From positions 6,861,595 to 6,925,594 of the forward strand of contig CM030706.1 in the NCBI GenBank assembly GCA_017979445.1: 64,000 nt of DNA, written 5' to 3'. Of this stretch, positions 9,036 to 19,174 are shown piece by piece. The first letter of the stretch is position 1, and the number at the start of each line of letters is the position of its first letter. The notes beneath the pieces are model-generated. The model made no database searches and was not told the DNA's origin. It saw only the letters and a list, made by a program, of their open reading frames with translations. The stretch is from Akebia trifoliata (Eukaryota; Streptophyta; Magnoliopsida; Ranunculales; Lardizabalaceae). A program made the position numbers and the translations under genes.

Positions 9036-11266
9036 ATCTTGTAAAAGAATCGTTTGTTTTAAAAATCTAGGAAAATAATAAATAAAACAAATATTAAATT
9101 TGGAGTTGTTAGGACCAGTGTATTATATAATTTAAGCTTTCATATGGTGTAGATCTCAAGGAGATCTTGTAATACTTTAGAATAAAAATCTTGTTAATTA
9201 ATTTTAAAATATGACACTAATTCCAAGGATTAAATAAATTTATTTATAATTATTGACCTAAGTCATACCGGGTATTTGTCAAAATCTGGAATTGCAATAT
9301 ATGATAAAAATATGTTTATCAAAAACATGAAAAATATGTACCAAAATGAAACAGCTCATTAGTAATCTTTTAAGCGAACTTGCCTCATTGCAATTTTTTC
9401 ACCTACCCCATCCTTGGTGAATGTTCATTAAAGAATTAGATTTATTAGTGATTTTTAGAAAATAATTTTATTGTAACATGAGAATAATGCATAAATATAA
9501 TTGATTTCATTTTTTACTTTGATTTTAATTATCGTCCGTACTCATCATCCTTAGATCCAAACCGTTACATGGTCTTCATAAGAGGAAGATCAATGATTTC
9601 ATATTCTAATCTAGAAAATTTCTTTCAGTATTACCCCAGTGACGTCCAACCTAGATAAAAGGGAAAACTAGTTAATGGACCCTTGTAGAGGGAATTCTTT
9701 CTAAATAGTCCCTAAGTTTTCAGCGGTTACTTGGTAGGACATTTAATAAAATTTTCTTTCTAAATAGTCCATGCACCTCATTTCCCACATTTCTCACAAT
9801 TGAATGCATGCCCTAACCGGTCAAACTCATCTTATTTATCCAAAAATTCGATTTTTACACCTCAATTGAGTTTCGGAGATTCTTTTTCGTCAAAAAGGAT
9901 TTAAGACGGAAGAAAAAATTATTTTCAAGGGTTTTTTCAAATTTTTTGAAGCTATACATAAAAAACTAGGGGTTTTTTTTTCACTTTTTTCTTAGTTTCT
10001 GGAAGAAAATCGATGTATAATAGTTCTTTTGGGTGAAAATCATTTAAAGAAGTCGTTATCTCAAGTTTTTAGTCAATCTTTTCATGGATTTTAGTTGAAA
10101 AAACTCAAAAATTGAAAATGGTTGGGTTTTAGTAGTGTTGAGTTCACAACTTTTTATTTAATAAATCGGTGAATTAGACAATAATTAAAAAGGTGTCGAG
10201 TTCGACAATAAAAAAAAAAAGGGAATTTGACATTAAATGAAAAAACATCGAGTTCAACAATAAAAATTATGAGCTCGATAGTATGAGGGACCATTAAGAA
10301 AGAAAATGTTTACTAAATGTCATGTCAACCTAACACCCAAAACTTAGGGACTATTTAGAACAAAACTCTTCCACAAGGGTCCTTAAAGTAATTTTCCCTA
10401 GGTAAAACCATTGAATCACGAAGCACCATCAAATAAAACAATTTGAAACTCGTTGCTTCAATGCCCTCCCATGTCACCTATTCTTTGGATTCACTAAGAA
10501 TTTCATTGTTTAAGCTAGAGTTTTAAAATTCATCGAGTTAACTAAAATGTTTCCAAGTGGACTTGAATGAATTTTGGGGTGAATAGGCCCCCAAAATTAA
10601 ATGGAATCAAGTCATTAACTCAACTCCTACAAAATATTTAATCAACTCGTCTACTTTCTACATGAGCTCGAAAATGCATCTAGACATATCAAAAAAGTTA
10701 ATTATTTGGGTACAAGACTTTTGTACAAAATAAAATATGAAAAATTTTATTCAGTTTAAAATGTTTTTATTTGACTCATCCAATACAACTCCTTGTTTTT
10801 ATTCATTGCATCAGATCTTGGTTTTGAATGTCACAAAATGATCAAATCAGAAAGTTTGCTCTTTTTCACTACGGGCAAAAAAGAGAAAGTGGCGTTGGCC
10901 AAAAACAGCATTACTATTTTTTTTGTTTATCTTATCTTTTTTTTGCCCTAGCGGGCTGCTTATTCAACCACCATAGCATGTGCTCAATGATTAGATATTT
11001 AGTTGCATGCATACCGAATTTCATTATTATATATATATATATATATATATATCTAAAACATTTAAAGAATTGAGGGGCAACCATTATACAGGGTTATTTA
11101 CAATATTTGAAAAGTTCAGGTGCAACCCCCCCCCCCCCCTCATGTATATATATATATACATGGGGGGGGGGGGGGGTGCACAATTCTTTAAATGTTTTAG
11201 AGATTACCTTCCAAAGAGTAGTTGGGATATAGCCATGTTCCAAACTGATCACATGCTCCTCTTGTA
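9036..11266. repeat. Unit 0 flank block X, copy 2
   Basis: Second copy of the block described at 5676-8040, with small indels. No conserved reading frame. Its (TA)n end is rearranged into a poly-C/poly-G palindrome (see 11043-11205). Confidence 0.75.
11043..11205. repeat. Inverted duplication with opposed poly-C and poly-G tracts
   Basis: The left arm reads ctaaaacatttaaagaattg and the right arm ends with its complement caattctttaaatgttttag. The centre is C13-15, catgta(ta)n tacatg, then G15-16. Comparison with 13046-13150 and 24746-24850 shows the left arm is an inverted copy of the sequence normally found on the right of the (TA)n tract. Homopolymer lengths may be affected by sequencing error. 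Confidence 0.75.
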
Positions 11267-12649
11267 AAAGAGTTGTTATTTGTTTTAATTATCTAAAAAA
11301 TAATAAATAAAACAAATATGAAATTTGGAGTTCATATTTAATAAAATATTTGAAAATGCGTCGATCAGATGACTTTTAATTAAAAAAAATCGGTGAACTA
11401 CATAGTAATTAAAAAAGCGTCGAGTTCGACAATAAAAATTATGAACTCGATGGTACAAGGGACCATTAAGAAAGAAAATATTTACTAAATGTCATGTCAA
11501 GCTAACACCCAAAATTCATAGACTATTTAGAAAGAAACTCTTCCGCTAGGGTCCTTAAAGTAATTTTCCGTAGGTAAAACCATTGAATCATGAGGCACCA
11601 TCAAATTAAAAAATTTGAAACCAGTTGCTTCATTGCCCTCCCATGTCAAATATTCTTTAGATTCACTAACAATTTCACTGTTTAAGCTAGAGTTTTAAAA
11701 TTCATCGAGTTAACTAAAATGTTTCCAAGTGGACTTAACTTAAATGAATTTTGAGGTGAATAGACCCCCAAAATTAAATGGAATCAAGTCATTAACTCAA
11801 CTCCACAAAATATTTAATCAACTTGTCTGCTTTCTTCATGAGCCAAAAAATGCATCTAGATATATCAAAAAAGCTAATTATTTGGGTACAAGACTTTTAT
11901 ACAGAATAAAAAATTAAAAAAATTTATTCATTTTAAAATATTTTTATTTGACTTATCCAAGACAACTCCTTAATCAATTTTTTTTTTTTTTTTTGAGAAT
12001 GCTAAATGAATGTCGTTTTTGGCCAATGCCCCAGAGGCCCTATGACATGTTGGCTCACAACCCAACAAACAATTGAAAGAGCTTCTCTCGCTTGCATGGT
12101 GCCCACATATTTATTTTTGTAGATTTCAAAACTTAAAAAGGGTCGTTGGGCCCACATTGATTATCACATTGACAATCCAACAACACAGCCTCTTAGATTT
12201 CATGAAAGTATTCTTAGCAAAAGCAAAAGAAATTAAAAAAATATTGTTTTTCGAGCTTGATCCAACGTGTTCAAAATGGACGGCCAAACACCATTATTTA
12301 AAAATAAAATTCAACAGTGAAAAATAACTATTTAAAAGAAGAATAAAAAAAAATCAAAGTTCATATAATTTTGTCCCCTACAACTCCATTGCATCGGATC
12401 ATGTTTTTGAATGTCACAAGGTGATCAAATCAGAAAGTTTGTTTTTTTTTCGCTATGGGCAAAGAAGAGAAAGGGACGTTGGCCAAAAACAACGTTCATT
12501 TAGCATCACTATTTATTTTATTTTTCGCTTTGGCGGGCTGCTCAATCAACCACCCAAGCATGTGCTGAACATCAAATATTTAGTCGTTGCATATCAAATT
12601 TAATATTGCTTTACTTTTACCAAAGCAGTTATATATATATATATATATA
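11267..12649. repeat. Unit 0 flank block X, copy 3 (internally deleted)
   Basis: It starts with the same ttgtaaaagagttg phrase, then skips about 1 kb to the 'gagttcgacaataaaaatta' section and continues to the (TA)n tract at 12631. No gene is visible. Confidence 0.7.
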
Positions 12650-13010
12650 GGGAAATGTTCGGCACCCTACGCTTTACCCTACACTTTACCCTAATTGTTT
12701 TGTCCTACATAGGTAAGAAGTTTTGGAACGGCTGATTTTTGGTGAGGATGATCTCCTCACCAAAAATCAGCTCATTCCAAAACTTCTAACCCCATCAAAA
12801 ATGATTTACAAAAAATGGACGGTCCACGATTTTTCAACTTGTAAACATGGGGCTAAAAATTTCCGAATGGGATGATTTTTGGTAAGAATGATCTTCTAAT
12901 CATAAAGATCATCGTCACCAAAAATCAGCCCATTCCAAAACTTCTAACCCATGTAGGACAAAACACGTTTGTTAAAGTATAGGGTAAAACTTAGGGTGTT
13001 GAACATTTCC

Positions 13011-13011
<1 letters not shown>
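12650..13011. mobile_element. Palindromic MITE in (TA)n, terminus type C
   Basis: A 362-bp non-coding element flanked on both sides by TA runs. The ends are imperfect inverted repeats: gggaaatgttcggcaccct at left, and agggtgttgaacatttccc at right. The imperfect complementarity extends some 60 bp inward. The interior contains two separate hairpins built on the motif ttttggaat(g)ggctgatttttgg...gatgatct. This matches the general description of MITEs that insert into TA microsatellites (Micron-like in rice). The superfamily is not assignable because the target duplication is hidden in the TA repeat. Confidence 0.85.
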
Positions 13012-13050
<39 letters not shown>

Positions 13051-13075
13051 GGGGTGGAGTGGTGGCAAATGGCCA

Positions 13076-13800
13076 ACCTTAACTTTTCAAATATTATAAA
13101 TACTCATGTACAGTGGTTGCCCATCAATTCTTTAAATATTTTAGAGATTACCTTCGAAGAATAATTGGGATACAGCTCTGTTCCAAACTGATCACATGCT
13201 CCTCTTGATCTTTTAATTTGTAATCAAAACCATGATCTTTTCACAAAAATTAATCATCTTCAAACTCTTCAATCCTTATGATATGTATATTATTTTTCAA
13301 TTTCTCCAACCACAAAACAAACTTATGGAAACTACTTAAATGCCTTTGATCAAACTACCTCTCAATCATCTAGTATTTACATTAGAAATGACATCTATCT
13401 ATTAGAACTATGTTAGATTTCTTCAAAAGAATATAATAGTAAATAAATAAATAAATGGTGCCACATACACTAATAGTTATAGAAAGTAACTAATTTAAAT
13501 AATATGGTTCACTTGGACCCATAGTTTGGGTCAGGCTGTACAATAAGAAATTTAGGGGGAAAAGACAAATATTCACTCAATATTAACTTCAAATGGGCAT
13601 AATTTCAATTGATTATTATAATAACAATTGAAAAAATTAATTGATGACAATATGTACTACATTGTCAATAGTAAGCATCTCAATGATTTCTATAGAACAA
13701 ACACTTACGTTCATCAAGAAAGAATTTGATTTACTTTCCTTATTTTTTGAGACAAAGAACTAAAGTGGATCACATAGCAATATTTCTGAGTATTCATATG
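13076..13800. repeat. Distal block, unit 1 (left part)
   Basis: Collinear with 24780-25520 and 57180-57620. No gene. It is interrupted at 13801 by a solo LTR. Confidence 0.75.
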
Positions 13801-15538
13801 TGAAAGCGCCCTCGATCCGCGGGGTATGCGGATCCACTTTTGACCCTTGAAGTTTGGGAGTCGCCACCTAGTTATTATGTTCTAGGAACCAAACTGACTC
13901 TAAAACGGATAATAAACTAATCTACTACAGAAAATCTGAATTCGGGGATCATGTTACGGGGTTCGAAGGTGTTAGGCACCAACCCCGCCCGGCCAATGCC
14001 GGTCTCTACTTATCCCAAATAAAACTACATTGCTAATGACAAAACTAGATTAAAAAATAACGAAAAAATCTTATCTTCGATCTGCAAAAGTGCTATTCCC
14101 TCAGATCTGGTGAAAACGGCTCTTTGTACCGTACTCCTTACTTCGTTCTGTCTCCGGACCTGATTTCTGATCTCCGAGGTAAGGTATCTCCTTCTTGGAT
14201 CTAGGTGCTTCGAATTTGTTGTGGATTTTTGGGGTGTTTTTGAGAGGTTCCTAGGTGTTTTTTAGCCTGAAATCGAAGTAAGGGTGTTAGGTAAGGAGTT
14301 GGGGTTTCAAAATTAGGGTTTTTGGGGTGTTGTGGAGGCTTCTTCACTTACTTTTTCTAGGATTTTTTCTTTTATACGAAAATAGGGTGTGGAGGCTCCT
14401 ATTTATAAAGTTTTTTAGGAGAATTAGGGTTTGATTAGAGTTTCTTTTTATGGTTTCAATTAGGGTTTAGACTTTGGTTTCATGAGATTGACTTAGCCTT
14501 TAGGGTTTTAATTTAGGGTTTTGACTTTTAGTCTTAAGAGATTGACTTGATTAGTTTAAATTAGGGTTTTGACTTAGGATTTTGACTTTAGTCTTATGAG
14601 ATTGACTTGTTAGTTTAGATTAGGGTTTTGACTTTAGTCTTATGAGATTGACTTTAATACTTGACTTTTGTCTTACTTAATTGACTTTAATTTTGACTTT
14701 AGTCTTATTTGATTGACTTTAATATCTTGACTTTTAGTCTTTCTTGATTGACTTTAAATTTTTAGAGAACCCCCCTCTATTATATCTTTAATTCTTTGGA
14801 CCCCCAAATGGAGGGGTCCTTAAAGAAATATCTTGCGAATCATCAACAATTTTGCCTGAAAGCCTGATTGATTGATTTTTTGGTTCAAATTTTAAAATTA
14901 ATTTTATTAATATTTCACTTTACATTATTTAATGATTTATTTATTAATTTTAAAATTTTTAATTATTAAAATTGTGAAATTATCATTTTGCCCTCGGAGA
15001 TGATTTTTTACGTTTTAAGTCATTTTTCAATGTTCCAGGATGTTTTAGAATCGATTTTTCGTAAGGCATTCAATGGAAATATTAGTTTGTGTCATTTATG
15101 AAAATTTTTGTATGAAATGGTCGTGAACGTGATGAGGGGCATTTTTGTAATTTTGTCGAATTCTATGAAAATTGGCGAAATGATTTATTTGATTTCAATT
15201 TGTTGTTTTATGTGTTTGAATGAGTTTTCCTAAGCGTAATGTAGGCTCTAGGATTGTTTTGATGTTAGGGGTATTTTGGTAATTTGATCAATTTTTAGTG
15301 ATTTTTATCGTGAAACTTCTTTTTGTTTGCAAGATGATGATTTCTACGTTTCTGGGATTGTATTTTCCTAGCGTAGCGTGATTTCTAAGGTTTTGTCAGT
15401 TCGAGATACCTCATCCGGATTTTTGAAACATATCTGATAACAAAATAAAGCATTGGAATAAACATCCATCATTGGGAATCGTTGCGATCAGGTTGATGAG
15501 TTGATTAATCAGGCGAGTGCAAAAATGGGGTGTCTACA
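13801..15538. mobile_element. Solo LTR, 1738 bp, 5-bp target duplication
   Basis: The element starts TGAAAGCGCCCTCGATCC and ends GTGTCTACA, giving the TG...CA boundaries of an LTR. It is flanked by the direct repeat ATATG (13796-13800 and 15539-15543). The uninterrupted target is seen at 25515-25530 and 57615-57630. There is no coding sequence, no internal region and no second copy, so it is a solo LTR left by LTR-LTR recombination. The size and the opening segment (ggagtcgccacctagtt, gggttcgaaggtgttaggc) resemble LTRs of large non-chromovirus Ty3/gypsy elements of the Tat/Ogre group, but this is from memory. Confidence 0.88.
14440..14760. repeat. Degenerate tandem repeats inside the solo LTR
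   Basis: Repeated units around 'gactttagtcttatgagatt' and 'agggttttgactt' occur about eight times at roughly 35-50 bp spacing. Subrepeats like this are common in LTR U3/U5 regions. No function is evident. Confidence 0.7.
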
Positions 15539-16836
15539 ATATGCCATGGTTTTGAAACTTATAGGAGCCCATGAAAATTTGGTGGATTACAAGAAATTCA
15601 TTGTGTATCACCAGTGAAATTGACTCGCTCAAGATCCAAAATGAATCACCTAATGATACTTTGAAAATCTTGGTCAAGTTTATGAAAATTTAGCCAAGTC
15701 ATCCGGTTTTAATTATTTTTGAAACAAAATAATCTATTCTTAATAATTAAATATTTGTGATATATATAAAATATGATTTTTTTTATTTAGCATCTATTAA
15801 TTCACCTTGATAGAAAATTAATAATTGTGGGTGAAATTTTTTCAACACCCCACCTAAAAGTAGGATATGTGTCTTGACAGGATAGTCAAAATATAATCTA
15901 CCTTAGAGATCACAAATACTTGATCTAAATATGAATCAAGAACCGTAAGCCAATTTACCTCTTATCAAAGTAATGTATGAAGTCTGACTGAGAGAAATTA
16001 AAGTTAGTTTCCCTATGATATGTGAAGGTTTCAAATATATTTTGAGTTTTAATTTTATTTGACTTGGTAAGTCAAGATGGAAGGGCAATTTCAGCAAATT
16101 TCCAATTAAGTTTATTTTGTAATTTCATCTAAAATGGTTTGCTTCCCAAATTTAATTTACTTGTGCAGGAGTTCCTTTGGATAAAGTCAATTTATTTGTG
16201 CAGGCATCAAGATTACCAATAATAAAAAAATAGTTCATAATAGCCATAAGCATTGGGTTCTTTTGGATAAAGTCAACAGGGGCGGAGCCAGGATTTAACT
16301 CATGTGGGGGCAATGTAAGAGTAAAAGTTTTTTTGTGAGGGCAACGAAGATTGTAATTTTTTTTGTGAGGGCAACATAACAATGAAAACTGTTTTGTGGG
16401 GGCAACTAAGAGTGTAAAATAAATTGGGATGCAATAGTTCATTACTCCAAAGAAGGTTTGAAAATTCTTATGGGGGCAAGTGCCCCCATTGCCCCCTCTC
16501 TAAATCCGCCCCTGAAAGTCAATATACCCAAAGTACCCTTATAGGGTATTTTGATCATTGTATATTATAAAAAGAGAGAATCTAAGGCCGCACGCAAATT
16601 TTTCTAAGAACACCCCAATGATATGATGTTAATGAAGATTAGCACACATCTTTCGGTGCTTTTAGTAAAAGTTGGTGTGGCAATAGAATTTCTCTATAAA
16701 GAAAACAAATTCTTGTAAAAATCAATTACACATTCTAATTGGTCGATGAACCTTCCTTTCCATTCAAGAAATCTTATAAAAAAAAATTACGTTTATTTTA
16801 AATATCTAAAAATATTATCTATATATATATATATAT
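15539..16836. repeat. Distal block, unit 1 (right part)
   Basis: Collinear with 25521-26530 and with 57627-57985 plus 58963-59513. The only differences of note are the hAT element at 16277 and small indels. No gene. The open frame across 16152-16442 is generated by the hAT insertion. Confidence 0.75.
16277..16514. mobile_element. hAT-type MITE, 238 bp
   Basis: Terminal inverted repeats CAGGGGCGGA(gcc) and (aat)CCGCCCCTG are flanked by a perfect 8-bp duplication AAAGTCAA (16269-16276 and 16515-16522). The uninterrupted site is visible in unit 2 at about 26250 and in unit 3 at 59220. An 8-bp duplication with CAGGGG-type ends is diagnostic of the hAT superfamily. Internally there are three loosely repeated phrases of the form 'ttttgtg(a/g)gggcaac'. 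It has no coding capacity, so it would depend on transposase from elsewhere. Confidence 0.93.
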
Positions 16837-17223
16837 GGGGATGGTTCAGCAGCCCTAAAGTTTGCCAAGTTTGGTGCCAAACATTTTTCAAAATATGGGT
16901 TAGAAACTTTGGAATGGGCCGATTTTTTTTTAGGGTGATCTCTATGATGAGGAGATCATCCTCACCAAAAATCAGCCTATTCCAAAACTTCTAACTCCAT
17001 CAAAAGTGATTTACAAAAATAGGACGATCCACGATTCTTTAACTTGTAAACAAGGGTTAGAAATTTCAAAATGAGCTGATTTTTTGTGAGGATGATCTCT
17101 TCACCGTAAAGATCATCCTCAAAAAAATCAGCCTATTCCAAAACTTCTAACCCATTCAAAAGTGATTTACAAAAAATGTTTGGCAAGATGTTTGGCAAAC
17201 TTTAGGGCTGCCGAACCGCTCCC
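16837..17223. mobile_element. Palindromic MITE in (TA)n, terminus type A (first)
   Basis: 387 bp between TA tracts. Left end ggggatggttcagcagccc, right end gggctgccgaaccgctccc. The arms continue as ctaaagtttgcca and tggcaaactttag. The interior carries two hairpins of the ttggaatgggc...gatttttt type separated by a segment with 'gacgatccacgattctttaa'. Non-coding. Confidence 0.87.
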
Positions 17224-17235
17224 ATATATATATAT

Positions 17236-17581
17236 GGGGGCGTTCAATGGCAAACTTTTTGGCAAAACATTTTTCAAAACATGAGTTAGAGGTCTTGGAA
17301 TGGGCTGATTTTTGGTGAGATGATCTCTACGGTGAGGAGATCATCATCACCAAAAATGAGCCCATTCCAAAACTTCTAACCGCATCAAAAACAGTTTACA
17401 AAAAATAGACGGTTCACTATTTTTCAGCTTGTAAACATGGGTTAGAAGTTTTGGAATTGGCTGATTTTTGGTGAGGATGATCTCCTCATCATAGAGATCA
17501 TCCTCACCAAAAATCAGCCCATTCCAAAACTTCTAACTCATGTTTTGAAAAATGTTTTGCCAAAATGTTTGCCATTGAACG

Positions 17582-17587
<6 letters not shown>
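17236..17587. mobile_element. Palindromic MITE in (TA)n, terminus type B (first)
   Basis: 352 bp. The ends are gggggcgttcaatggcaaac and gccattgaacgctaccc, extended by ttttggcaaaacattttt and its complement. The same two interior hairpins occur as in the type A and C elements, despite different ends. Non-coding. Confidence 0.87.
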
Positions 17588-17637
<50 letters not shown>

Positions 17638-17640
<3 letters not shown>

Positions 17641-18008
17641 AACGGTTCGGCAGCCCTAAAGTTTGCCAAGTTTTGTGCCAAACATTTTTTGTAAGTCACT
17701 TTTGATGGGGTTAGAAGTTTTGGAATATGCTGATTTTTTGTGAGGATGATCTCTACGGTGAAGAGATCATCCTCACAAAAAATCAGCTCATTTTGAAACT
17801 TCTAACCCTAGTTTACAAGTTGAAGAATCGTGGACCGTCCAATTTTTGTAAATCACTTTTGATGGGGTTAGAAGTTTTGGAATAGGCTGATTTTTGGTGA
17901 GGATGATCTCCTCATCATAGAGATCATCCTCACAAAAAATCAGCTCATTCCAAAGCTTCTAACCCATAGGCACCAAACTTGGCAAATTTTAGGGTTGTTG
18001 AACTGCCC

Positions 18009-18010
<2 letters not shown>
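17638..18010. mobile_element. Palindromic MITE in (TA)n, terminus type A (second)
   Basis: 373 bp. Left end gggaacggttcggcagccc, right end gggttgttgaactgccccc. The order of the internal hairpin segments is inverted relative to the first type A element at 16837. Non-coding. Confidence 0.86.
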
Positions 18011-18040
<30 letters not shown>

Positions 18041-18042
<2 letters not shown>

Positions 18043-18416
18043 GTAGCGTTCAAGGGCAAACTTTTTAGCAAACTTTTTGGCAAAACATTTTTCAAAACAT
18101 GGGTTAGAGGTTTTGGAATGGGCTGATTTTTGGTGAGGATGATCTCTACGGTGAGTAGATCATCCTCACCAAAAATCAGCCCATTCCAAAACTTCTAACC
18201 CATGTTTACCAGTTGAAAAATCATGGACCGTCCATTTTTTGTAAATTGTTTTTGATGGGGTTAGAAGTTTTGGAATGGGCTGAGTTTTGGTGATGATGAT
18301 CTCCTCACCATAGAGATCATCCTCACCAAAAATCAGCCCATTCCAAAACCTCTAACTCATGTTTTGAAAAATGTTTTGCCAAAAAGTTTGCTAAAAAGTT
18401 GGCCATTGAACGCCCC

Positions 18417-18419
<3 letters not shown>
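18041..18419. mobile_element. Palindromic MITE in (TA)n, terminus type B (second)
   Basis: 379 bp. Left end gggtagcgttcaagggcaaa, right end ttggccattgaacgccccc. An extra 'ttttagcaaac' step in the arms makes it longer than the element at 17236. Two interior hairpins are present. Non-coding. Confidence 0.86.
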
Positions 18420-18447
<28 letters not shown>

Positions 18448-18452
<5 letters not shown>

Positions 18453-19174
18453 TTTAAAGTTTTTATGTCCTCTGTATATTATATAATTTAAGGTTGCTTA
18501 TGGTATGGATCTCAAGGAATCTGGAGTAATTTAAAAGAAAAAACATTTTTAACAAATTTTAAAATAAATAAAACAAATCATTTAAATATTAAATAAATCT
18601 TATTTATATATTTGAAAGAAATTAAACAAACACACACACACACATAGCATGGTTTCTCTCACTTAATAACATCCATTGTAGCATAGTTCCTACTCGGATA
18701 TATGGCTAAGAGACAAACAAACTACCAATATTTCGCATCACCCAATTATACATTACAAATATTTAAATATGTTTCCTAATTTTGTACCCTTTTAGACCAA
18801 ACAAGGGAAAGCTATAGGAACTATGATGAACACAAATAAAAAGAAATTTAAAATAAAAAGAAAAAATACGTGAGACTTTGCACAACATGCGAGCCTGGAC
18901 ATACTTTAAATAGAATGGAGTGAATGAACTGATCTTAAAGTAATAAAGCCTCATAAAGCATCAATGTTCTCCAACATGTATGCTAGGACACTGTCTATTA
19001 AAAAAGCATGCACACGGCACAACCTGCAGAAGGATCCATGGGACTAGATAAGTAATAAATCAAAATAAACGATCGTCATAATTAAGGAAAAAAGAGAAGA
19101 AATTTGTTCAACAAATACTGTAAAATTAAAAATTAAAACTATAAAACAAAAAATGTACTTACATGACATGTTGT
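18448..19174. other. 3' flank of unit 1 gene
   Basis: Collinear with 26571-27227 and 59533-60245, so it moved with the gene. It probably contains the 3' UTR. A 63-codon minus frame at 18763-18954 is preserved in all three copies but starts and ends differently in each, and I do not call it a gene. A short CA repeat lies at ~18628-18642. No clear polyadenylation signal can be singled out in this AT-rich stretch. Confidence 0.55.

Noticed and set aside
16152..16442. 96-codon minus-strand open frame with repeated CPHKK-like words
   Set aside because: It exists only because of the 238-bp hAT MITE inserted at 16277; the sister units without it have no such frame.
18763..18954. ~63-codon minus frame downstream of the unit 1 gene, also seen at 26819-27076 and 59846-60034
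   Set aside because: It is shared because the whole 3' flank was duplicated. Start positions and lengths differ between copies and indels are not codon-sized, so it is more likely 3' UTR sequence than a small gene.
19024..19162. Candidate 3' UTR intron (GTAAGT just after the stop, CTGCAG acceptor) in the unit 1 gene
   Set aside because: The donor is conserved in all three units but the acceptor AG is changed in unit 3 (CTGCATG) and shifted in unit 2, so I do not annotate it.
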